DNA of 6,218 nt from JANMQK01 sp031370485 (lineage in GTDB: Bacteria; Acidobacteriota; Polarisedimenticolia; Gp22-AA2). This document shows positions 1 to 6,218 of this stretch, piece after piece. A model generated the notes under the pieces. That model worked only from the letters and a program-made list of their open reading frames with translations. It made no database searches and was not told where the DNA came from. The stretch lies in assembly GCA_031370485.1 (NCBI GenBank), contig JANMQK010000157.1:1-6218 (forward strand), given 5' to 3'. Position numbers and translations under genes: made by a program. Numbering within the stretch: the stretch's first letter is position 1; each line of letters starts with the position of its first letter.

Positions 1-113
1 CGCTGGTGGTGGATCTGATCACCCCGATCGCCATGGACAAGGGGCTGCGGTTCGCCATCCGTGAGGGTGGGCGCACCGTAGGCGCAGGCGCGGTGGCGGA
101 GATCATCGAGTAA
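1..113 (+). CDS. tuf: Elongation factor Tu, C-terminal end (5' truncated by window)
   Basis: The reading frame enters at base 3 and gives 36 residues ending in TAA (111-113). The peptide holds typical last-strand motifs of EF-Tu domain III: LITPIAMDKGLRFAIREGG, then RTVGAG and the terminal AEIIE. EF-Tu is the cytoplasmic GTPase that delivers aminoacyl-tRNA to the ribosomal A site; this part of domain III contributes to tRNA and EF-Ts contacts. The GTPase domain lies upstream of the window and cannot be judged. The stop shares its last A with the ATG of the next gene (TAATG), suggesting translational coupling to rpmG. The position upstream of rpmG-trpT-secE-nusG is the usual place of a tuf copy in many bacteria. 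Confidence 0.96.
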   Translation, partial: LVVDLITPIAMDKGLRFAIREGGRTVGAGAVAEIIE

Positions 114-262
114 TGCGCGAAAACATCACCTTCCAATGCACCGGCTGCAAGCGGCGGAACTACGTATCGACGAAGAACAAGAAAAAGACGACGGAGAAGC
201 TCGAGTTCAAGAAGTTCTGCCGCTGGTGCCGGGCGCACACCCCGCACAAGGAGACGAAGTAA
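113..262 (+). CDS. rpmG: 50S ribosomal protein L33 (bL33), zinc-binding form
   Basis: This 49-residue protein has the normal L33 length. It begins MRENITFQCTGCKRRNY and ends RAHTPHKETK. Cysteine pairs C9/C12 and C36/C39 are all present, so this is the zinc-ribbon (C+) paralogue type. L33 sits on the large subunit near the E site. The start codon overlaps the tuf stop by one base; a GGAG (98-101) inside the tuf end, 11 bases upstream, can act as ribosome binding site, and coupling to tuf termination is likely. The gene ends in TAA. Basic, lysine-rich composition fits an rRNA-binding protein. The identification rests on full-length similarity to the family as I know it. Confidence 0.96.
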   Translation: MRENITFQCTGCKRRNYVSTKNKKKTTEKLEFKKFCRWCRAHTPHKETK

Positions 263-269
263 CAGGGAT

Positions 270-283
270 CCGGCGGACGCCGG
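270..283 (+). other. Small inverted repeat between rpmG and tRNA-Trp
   Basis: CCGGC (270-274) and GCCGG (279-283) form a 5-bp GC stem with a GGAC loop in the 36-base spacer before the tRNA. There is no following T-run, so it is not an intrinsic terminator. It may mark a processing point for releasing the tRNA 5' end, but this is inference and chance is plausible at this GC content. Confidence 0.3.
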
Positions 284-298
284 GCCCCCGCGAGCTGC

Positions 299-375
299 AG
301 GCCAGTAGCTCGAATGGCTAGAGCGCCGGTCTCCAAAACCGGATGTTGGGGGTTCGAATCCCTCCTGGCCTGCCA
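299..375 (+). tRNA. trpT: tRNA-Trp (anticodon CCA)
   Basis: The cloverleaf can be drawn completely. The acceptor stem is AGGCCAG (299-305) with CTGGCCT (365-371), 7 perfect pairs. The D stem is GCTC/GAGC (308-311, 321-324). The anticodon stem is CCGGT/ACCGG (326-330, 338-342) around the loop CTCCAAA, with anticodon CCA at 333-335. The variable loop is ATGTT. The T stem is GGGGG/CCCTC (348-352, 360-364) with one G-U pair and loop TTCGAAT. Discriminator G372 is the expected tRNA-Trp base, and the 3' CCA (373-375) is encoded. The molecule decodes UGG. It lies inside the protein operon between rpmG and secE, a known arrangement in several phyla, and must be cut from the polycistronic transcript by RNase P and 3' nucleases. 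Confidence 0.98.
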
Positions 376-390
376 GGGTTGGAGCGTTGG

Positions 391-406
391 CGGCGCGGAT
401 GCGCCG
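391..406 (+). other. Stem-loop abutting the secE ribosome binding site
   Basis: CGGCGC (391-396) and GCGCCG (401-406) form a perfect 6-bp stem with a GGAT tetraloop, lying between the tRNA 3' end and secE. Its last base is the first G of the GGGAG (406-410) that precedes the secE ATG. It could act as a stop for 3' trimming of the upstream tRNA or modulate secE initiation; both are inference. No T-run follows, so it is not a terminator. Confidence 0.35.
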
Positions 407-414
407 GGAGCGAC

Positions 415-615
415 ATGGACTGGTACAGGAAGCTGCGGACGTTTCTGACGGAGGTCAACGGTGAGCTGAAGCGCACCAGCTGGCCGTCGCGGATGGAGGT
501 CCAGGGTACGACGGGTGTCGTGATTCTCACGGTTTTCATTTTCGCCCTTTACCTCTACGTCGTCGACACGTTCCTGTTCAAGACGATCGACTGGATTTTC
601 ACAATTGCAGGCTGA
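415..615 (+). CDS. secE: Preprotein translocase subunit SecE
   Basis: This 66-residue protein is the short single-span SecE form found in most bacteria. An N-terminal amphipathic region (about 1-20) leads to the conserved ELKRTSWPSR block (residues 17-26, with the W-P pair). One membrane helix follows at about 34-55 (VVILTVFIFALYLYVV). SecE clamps SecY in the inner membrane and is essential for the SecYEG channel. The ATG at 415 is chosen because GGGAG (406-410) lies 4 bases upstream and the protein begins in the usual way (MDWYRKLRTFL). An in-frame extension to 343 would begin inside tRNA-Trp and is rejected. The gene stops with TGA 16 bases before nusG, the usual partner. Confidence 0.95.
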   Translation: MDWYRKLRTFLTEVNGELKRTSWPSRMEVQGTTGVVILTVFIFALYLYVVDTFLFKTIDWIFTIAG

Positions 616-619
616 GAGG
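614..619 (+). promoter_or_regulatory. Ribosome binding site of nusG overlapping the secE stop
   Basis: GAGAGG (614-619) overlaps the TGA of secE (613-615). It is 6 bases from a GTG at 626 and 12 bases from the ATG at 632, both in the nusG frame, so spacing alone favours GTG while codon choice and family alignment favour ATG. The overlap with the stop suggests translational coupling of secE and nusG. Confidence 0.5.
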
Positions 620-631
620 CAGCGCGTGACC

Positions 632-1162
632 ATGGCCAAAGAGTGGTACATCGTGCACACGTACTCCGGCTATGAAAACAAGGTGCGCGAGAGCCTCAAG
701 CAGAGGACCGAGGCCCTCGGGATGATGGACAGCATCGGCGAAATCCTGATCCCGACCGAGGACGTGGTCGAGATGCGCGATGGTGCAAAGGTCATCTCGA
801 AGAAGAAATTCTTCCCGGGGTACGTCCTGATCAACATGGAGCTCACGGACGCCACCTGGCACGTCGTGAAAAACACTCCGAAGGTCACGGGGTTCGTCGG
901 CTCGAGCACGAAACCGATGCCGCTCACGCAGGAGGAAGTCGATCGCATCATCACCCAGGTCACGGTGGCGGCGGAGAAGCCGAAGCCCAAGTTCCAATTC
1001 CAGAGAGGCGATTCGGTCCGAATCGTCGACGGCCCGTTCTCGAACTTCCAGGGAATGGTCGAAGAGGTGAATAACGACCGGGCCACGGTGAAAGTGATGG
1101 TGAGCATCTTCGGTCGGTCAACACCCGTGGAACTGGACTTCCTCAAGGTCGAGAAGCTCTAA
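632..1162 (+). CDS. nusG: Transcription termination/antitermination protein NusG
   Basis: From the ATG at 632 the protein has 176 residues, the normal bacterial NusG length. The NGN domain opens with KEWYIVHTYSGYENKV and includes the conserved FFPGYVLINM and the VKNTPKVTGFVG block, which contacts the beta' clamp helices and beta lobe. After a linker with PKPK, the KOW domain starts near residue 126 (GDSVRIVDGPFSNFQG) and ends ELDFLKVEKL. NusG suppresses pausing, bridges polymerase to ribosomal S10 and can recruit Rho. An alternative GTG start at 626 would add only two residues (M-T) and has better Shine-Dalgarno spacing. The gene ends in TAA 14 bases before rplK. No inserted domain is present between NGN and KOW. 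Confidence 0.96.
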   Translation: MAKEWYIVHTYSGYENKVRESLKQRTEALGMMDSIGEILIPTEDVVEMRDGAKVISKKKFFPGYVLINMELTDATWHVVKNTPKVTGFVGSSTKPMPLTQEEVDRIITQVTVAAEKPKPKFQFQRGDSVRIVDGPFSNFQGMVEEVNNDRATVKVMVSIFGRSTPVELDFLKVEKL

Positions 1163-1176
1163 GGCGAGGCGGGAAC

Positions 1177-1605
1177 ATGGCAAAGAAAATCACCGGGTAC
1201 GTGAAGCTGCACATCCCCGCCGGGAAAGCGACCCCGGCGCCGCCCGTGGGACCCGCGCTGGGCCAGCAGGGCGTCAACATCATGGACTTCTGCAAGAACT
1301 TCAACGCCCTGACCGCCAAGGCCGGCGAGGGCATGATCATCCCGGTCATCGTGACGGTGTACCAGGACAGGTCCTATACCTTCATCACCAAGACCCCCCC
1401 GGCGAGCATCCTGTTGAAGAAGGCAGCGGGGCTGGCCAAGGGATCGGGGGTGCCGAACAAGGACAAGGTCGGGAAGGTGACCATGGCGCAGATCGAGGAG
1501 ATCGCGCGGACCAAGATGCCCGACCTCAACACCGAGGACATCCAGGCCGCGGTGCGCACCGTGCTGGGGACGGCGCGCAGCATGGGCATCGAAGTCGCAG
1601 GCTGA
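1177..1605 (+). CDS. rplK: 50S ribosomal protein L11 (uL11)
   Basis: This is a full-length L11 of 142 residues. The N-terminal domain (about 1-70) starts MAKKITGYVKLHIPAG and carries the proline motif PAPPVGPALGQQGVNIMDFC. P22 and P26, which line the thiostrepton-binding face, are both present. After the TPPAS linker, the C-terminal rRNA-binding domain (about 76-142) has the usual GVPNKDKVGKVTMAQIEEIA and GTARSMGIEV motifs. L11 binds the 23S rRNA GTPase-associated region (around 1070 in E. coli numbering) at the base of the L7/L12 stalk and is needed for RelA activation. The ATG is chosen because GAGG (1166-1169) lies 7 bases upstream and the start matches the family. It lies 14 bases after nusG and 16 before rplA. 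Confidence 0.98.
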   Translation: MAKKITGYVKLHIPAGKATPAPPVGPALGQQGVNIMDFCKNFNALTAKAGEGMIIPVIVTVYQDRSYTFITKTPPASILLKKAAGLAKGSGVPNKDKVGKVTMAQIEEIARTKMPDLNTEDIQAAVRTVLGTARSMGIEVAG

Positions 1606-1621
1606 AGGCGGGAGGCGGAGC

Positions 1622-2320
1622 ATGAAACGTCACGGCAAGAAATACAAGACGGCGGCGAAGCTGATGCCGCCCAAGCCCTGCTCGCTCGAGGAGGCGATCC
1701 CGCTTCTGAAGAAAATGCGCTACTCGAAGTTCGAGGAGACGATGGAGCTGGCGCTCCTTCTGGGGGTCGATCCGAAGCACGCGGACCAGATGGTCCGGGG
1801 CACGGTGGTCCTGCCGCACGGGACGGGCGGCACCAAGAAGGTCCTGGTGATCGCGACCGGGGAGAAGATCAAGGAAGCCGAGAAGGCGGGCGCCGATTAC
1901 GTCGGGGGCCCCGAGATGGTGCAGAAGATTCAGGGCGGCTGGCTCGACTTCGACGCGGTGGTCGCTACCCCCGACACCATGAAGGACGTCGGCAAGCTGG
2001 GGAAGGTTCTCGGGCCCAAGGGACTGATGCCCAATCCGAAAACCGGCACCGTGACGCTCGACGTCGCGAAGGCGGTGCAGGAGATCAAGGCGGGCAAGGT
2101 CGAGTTCCGCGTCGACAAGACCTCGATCATCCATGTTCCGTTCGGCAAATCGTCGTTCGAGGAGAACCTCCTCCTCGACAACGCGCGGGCACTGGTCTCC
2201 GCCATTCTCAGGGCGAAGCCGCCGACGGCCAAGGGAAAATACCTGCGCACGGCGTACGTGTCGAGTTCCATGAGTCCAAGCATCCGTCTGGACGTATCGA
2301 GCCTGGAGGAGCTGGCCTAG
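1622..2320 (+). CDS. rplA: 50S ribosomal protein L1 (uL1)
   Basis: This is a 232-residue L1, close to the usual 230-235. It starts MKRHGKKYKTAAKL and contains GTVVLPHGTGGTKKVLVIA in the first domain-I segment. The L1 signature GPKGLMPNPKTGTVT is at residues 131-145. Domain I is formed by N- and C-terminal parts around domain II, as in the family. L1 forms the mobile stalk at the E site and in other bacteria represses its own L11-L1 mRNA. A strong GGAGG (1611-1615) is 6 bases before the ATG. The gene ends in TAG at the expected length, which bears on the interrupted rplL downstream: TAG works as a terminator here. One base separates this stop from the rplJ start, so translational coupling is likely. 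Confidence 0.98.
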   Translation: MKRHGKKYKTAAKLMPPKPCSLEEAIPLLKKMRYSKFEETMELALLLGVDPKHADQMVRGTVVLPHGTGGTKKVLVIATGEKIKEAEKAGADYVGGPEMVQKIQGGWLDFDAVVATPDTMKDVGKLGKVLGPKGLMPNPKTGTVTLDVAKAVQEIKAGKVEFRVDKTSIIHVPFGKSSFEENLLLDNARALVSAILRAKPPTAKGKYLRTAYVSSSMSPSIRLDVSSLEELA

Positions 2321-2321
2321 C

Positions 2322-2882
2322 ATGAACAAGGAAGAGAAGGCCAAAGAAATCGCTGGCCTCAACGAGGCCCTCAAGGCCGGACCGACGGCCTTCGTGCTCG
2401 CGCAGAGCGGGCTCACCGTGAACCAGGTGTCGTCGCTCCGCAAGAAGGTGCGGGCGACCTCATCGCGGTACCGGATGGTGAAGAACCGCCTGGCGCTGCG
2501 CGCCCTCAAGGGCACGCCGCTCGAGCCGCTGTCGCCGCATTTCAAGGGCTCGACCACGATCGCCTTCGGAGCGGGCGACCCCGCCCCGCTCGCCAAGGCG
2601 CTGAACGACTTCATGAAGGACAACCAGGGCTTGCAGATGAAGGCGGCCCTGGTGGACGGGCGGATGGTGAGCCCCGAGCAGATCAAGTCGCTCGCCGAGA
2701 TGCCGCCGCGCCCGGTGCTGGTGGCGCGGTTCATGGCCGTCCTGAACGCGCCGATGTCGCGCTTCGTGAGGGTGCTCAAGGAGCCGCACCGGACACTGGT
2801 CTGCGTGATGGACGAGATCGCACGCAAGAAAACGAACGAGGCGGGCGCGGCACCTGCGCCCGAGGCGCCGCCGCAGGCCTGA
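2322..2882 (+). CDS. rplJ: 50S ribosomal protein L10 (uL10)
   Basis: The protein has 186 residues, slightly longer than common L10 forms (about 165-180) because of an Ala/Pro-rich tail (AGAAPAPEAPPQA). The N-terminal rRNA-binding domain shows the conserved sequence VNQVSSLRKKVR followed by YRMVKNRLALRAL. The SPHFKGSTTIAFGAGDP block and the MPPRPVLVARFMAVLNAPM segment before the C-terminal helix are typical. The C-terminal helix docks the L7/L12 dimers that make the stalk. A GGAGGAG stretch (2305-2311) in the end of rplA is the likely ribosome binding site, 10-11 bases from the ATG. With only one base between the genes, there is no room for a separate L10 leader directly upstream of rplJ. The stop is TGA. 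Confidence 0.96.
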   Translation: MNKEEKAKEIAGLNEALKAGPTAFVLAQSGLTVNQVSSLRKKVRATSSRYRMVKNRLALRALKGTPLEPLSPHFKGSTTIAFGAGDPAPLAKALNDFMKDNQGLQMKAALVDGRMVSPEQIKSLAEMPPRPVLVARFMAVLNAPMSRFVRVLKEPHRTLVCVMDEIARKKTNEAGAAPAPEAPPQA

Positions 2883-2890
2883 GCGGGGCC

Positions 2891-2911
2891 CGGTCCCGGA
2901 TACCGGGACCG
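2891..2911 (+). promoter_or_regulatory. Perfect 9-bp hairpin in the rplJ-rplL spacer
   Basis: CGGTCCCGG (2891-2899) and CCGGGACCG (2903-2911) are exact reverse complements with a 3-base ATA loop, starting 8 bases after the rplJ stop. No T-run follows (next bases CACCGTCACC), so it is not a standard terminator. Further down, GGGACC (2941-2946) can pair with the 5' arm (2892-2897), and TCCCGG (2950-2955) can pair with the 3' arm (2903-2908). The second pairing would cover the start of the rplL Shine-Dalgarno sequence. The hairpin could be an mRNA processing or stability element, or a control point for L7/L12 yield; the function is inferred. Confidence 0.45.
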
Positions 2912-2953
2912 CACCGTCACCATCAGTTCCTAAAGACACAGGGACCCGATCCC

Positions 2954-2961
2954 GGGAGGAG
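2954..2961 (+). promoter_or_regulatory. Strong Shine-Dalgarno sequence of rplL
   Basis: GGGAGGAG (2954-2961) ends 3 bases before the rplL ATG at 2965, and GGGAGG within it ends 5 bases before. It is among the strongest ribosome binding sites in the window. This fits the need for about four copies of L7/L12 per ribosome against one of L10, and the fact that rplL has its own 82-base leader rather than depending on coupling. Confidence 0.6.
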
Positions 2962-2964
2962 AGG

Positions 2965-3357
2965 ATGCCAGCGATTACCAAGGACGACGTCAAGAACTAC
3001 CTCAAAAAGGCCCCGATGCTCGAGGTCTCCGAGCTCGTCAAGGAGCTCGAAACCGAGTTCGGGGTCTCCGCGGCCGCCGCGATGCCGATGATGATGCCGG
3101 GAGCCATGGCGGGCGGCGCCGGCGCCGCTCCCGCCGCCCCGGTGTAGGACACGGTCGTCGTCGTCCTCACCCAGGTGGGGGACAAGAAGATCAACGTCAT
3201 CAAGGCGGTCCGTGAGATCACCAGCCTCGGCCTGAAGGAAGCCAAGGACCTGGTCGACGGCGCGCCCAAGACCGTCAAGGAAGGGGTCTCCAAGGCGGAA
3301 GCCGAGGAGATCAAGAAGAAGTTCGCCGAGGCGGGTGCCAAGGTCGAGATGAAGTAA
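2965..3357 (+). CDS. rplL: 50S ribosomal protein L7/L12 (bL12), interrupted by in-frame TAG at codon 61
   Basis: Two halves lie in one frame. Codons 1-60 (2965-3144) encode the L10-binding dimerisation domain (MPAITKDDVKNYLKKAPMLE, ELVKELETEFGVS) and an Ala/Met/Gly/Pro hinge (AAAAMPMMMPGAMAGG). Codon 61 is TAG (3145-3147). Codons 62-130 (3148-3354) encode a well-preserved C-domain: VVVVLTQVGDKKINVIKAVR, then SLGLKEAKDLVDGAP and the end AGAKVEMK, stop TAA. Read through, the product is 130 residues, a usual L7/L12 length. The C-domain recruits EF-Tu, EF-G, IF2 and RF3, so the 60-residue product alone could not serve as stalk protein. The family usually has a hinge residue such as Glu here, and GAG to TAG is one base. 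A GTG at 3175 opens the downstream part but has no clear ribosome binding site and would cut off the first C-domain strand. The cause may be an error, a mutation or readthrough. Confidence 0.9.
3145..3147 (+). other. In-frame amber codon at the rplL hinge
   Basis: TAG lies in the frame set by the ATG at 2965 and is followed in the same frame by 69 sense codons of recognisable L7/L12 C-domain. Context is GTG TAG GAC ACG. No frameshift is needed to join the halves, so a single substitution explains it. The neighbouring rplA uses TAG as its true stop. Confidence 0.9.
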
Positions 3358-3375
3358 GGCCCGGGAGACGCCGCT

Positions 3376-3390
3376 CCGTCCGCCGGACGG
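3376..3390 (+). promoter_or_regulatory. Stem-loop 1 in the rplL-rpoB spacer
   Basis: CCGTCC (3376-3381) and GGACGG (3385-3390) form a perfect 6-bp stem with loop GCC, 18 bases after the rplL stop. There is no T-run. In E. coli the rplL-rpoB gap holds a partial attenuator and an RNase III site that lower rpoB expression relative to the ribosomal genes; this stem is in the equivalent place, but the similarity is positional only. Confidence 0.35.
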
Positions 3391-3497
3391 CCGGTGTCGT
3401 GTCACTCCCGCGGGTCCGCTCGCCGCGCATGCGGAGGGTCGGGCCCGTGGAACCGGAAGTGCGCAGATAACGCGGGACAACCCTCATGCGCCCCGTC

Positions 3498-3510
3498 AGC
3501 CCCCGGGGCT
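3498..3510 (+). promoter_or_regulatory. Stem-loop 2 in the rplL-rpoB spacer
   Basis: AGCCC (3498-3502) and GGGCT (3506-3510) pair around a CCG loop, about 28 bases upstream of the rpoB start. Only TT-type sequence (TTCGTG) follows, so termination would be weak at best. The rest of the 181-base spacer (3358-3538) shows no ORF I can support and no convincing -35/-10 pair. Confidence 0.25.
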
Positions 3511-3538
3511 TCGTGTGGAAGGGAGAGTCCGGAAAGCA

Positions 3539-6218
<2,680 letters not shown>

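Noticed and set aside
343..414. A longer SecE start upstream at 343
   Set aside because: It lies inside the tRNA-Trp gene, and the family N-terminus and ribosome binding site fit the ATG at 415.
160..660. Minus-strand open frame across rpmG, tRNA-Trp, secE and the nusG start
   Set aside because: It crosses a certain tRNA and three certain plus-strand genes and shows no protein family features.
2318..2320. The rplA TAG as a second readthrough site, given that the frame stays open past it
   Set aside because: L1 ends at its normal length and rplJ begins one base later in another frame; the open frame beyond is the out-of-frame GC-rich reading of rplJ.
1526..2923. A 465-codon minus-strand open frame opposite rplA and rplJ
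   Set aside because: It spans the reverse of two certain ribosomal genes, has low-complexity composition and no family motifs; it is a product of few stop codons at high GC.
3145..3147. Pyrrolysine or general TAG reassignment as explanation for rplL
   Set aside because: Nothing in the window points to pyrrolysine machinery, a ribosomal hinge is not a known site for it, and rplA uses TAG as a genuine stop.
3175..3357. A separate small gene starting at GTG 3175 encoding only the L7/L12 C-domain
   Set aside because: No Shine-Dalgarno sequence precedes the GTG, the start would remove the first C-domain beta strand (VVVVLTQ), and the frame is identical to the upstream half; it is better read as the rest of an interrupted rplL.

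Overview
This is a GC-rich bacterial chromosome segment, with codon third positions strongly G/C, carrying one of the most conserved translation/transcription gene clusters. All genes are on the + strand, in the order tuf (3' end) - rpmG - tRNA-Trp(CCA) - secE - nusG - rplK - rplA - rplJ - rplL - rpoB (5' two thirds). It is core genome: I see no mobile element, CRISPR array or phage gene. The lineage looks like a high-GC Gram-negative phylum. The two RpoB insertions remind me of Acidobacteriota and neighbouring phyla, but that is recollection and a phylogenetic placement is needed.

Layout. Bases 1-113 are the last 36 codons of EF-Tu, whose stop overlaps the rpmG start by one base. L33 (113-262) is followed by a complete tRNA-Trp with encoded CCA (299-375). 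SecE (415-615) and NusG (632-1162) follow, giving the Sec channel gamma-type subunit and the transcription/translation coupling factor. L11 (1177-1605) and L1 (1622-2320) build the L1 stalk and GTPase-associated region. L10 (2322-2882) and L7/L12 (2965-3357) build the flexible stalk. After a 181-bp spacer, rpoB starts at 3539 and runs off the window end. Spacers between coding genes are otherwise 1-82 bp, so this is probably one or a few co-transcribed units. I see no convincing sigma70 promoter or U-tract terminator.

Main observations. (1) rplL has an in-frame TAG at codon 61 (3145-3147), exactly at the hinge between the L10-binding N-domain and the factor-binding C-domain. The downstream half is in the same frame and well preserved. 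rplA ends in TAG at the normal L1 length, so general TAG reassignment is unlikely. A sequence error, a real nonsense mutation or amber readthrough remain. (2) RpoB has an insertion of about 60 residues near its N-terminus with eight cysteines in two zinc-ribbon-like sets. (3) RpoB has a second insertion of about 43 residues after the rifampicin region. (4) The rplJ-rplL spacer holds a perfect 9-bp hairpin whose arms can also pair with sequence at the rplL ribosome binding site.
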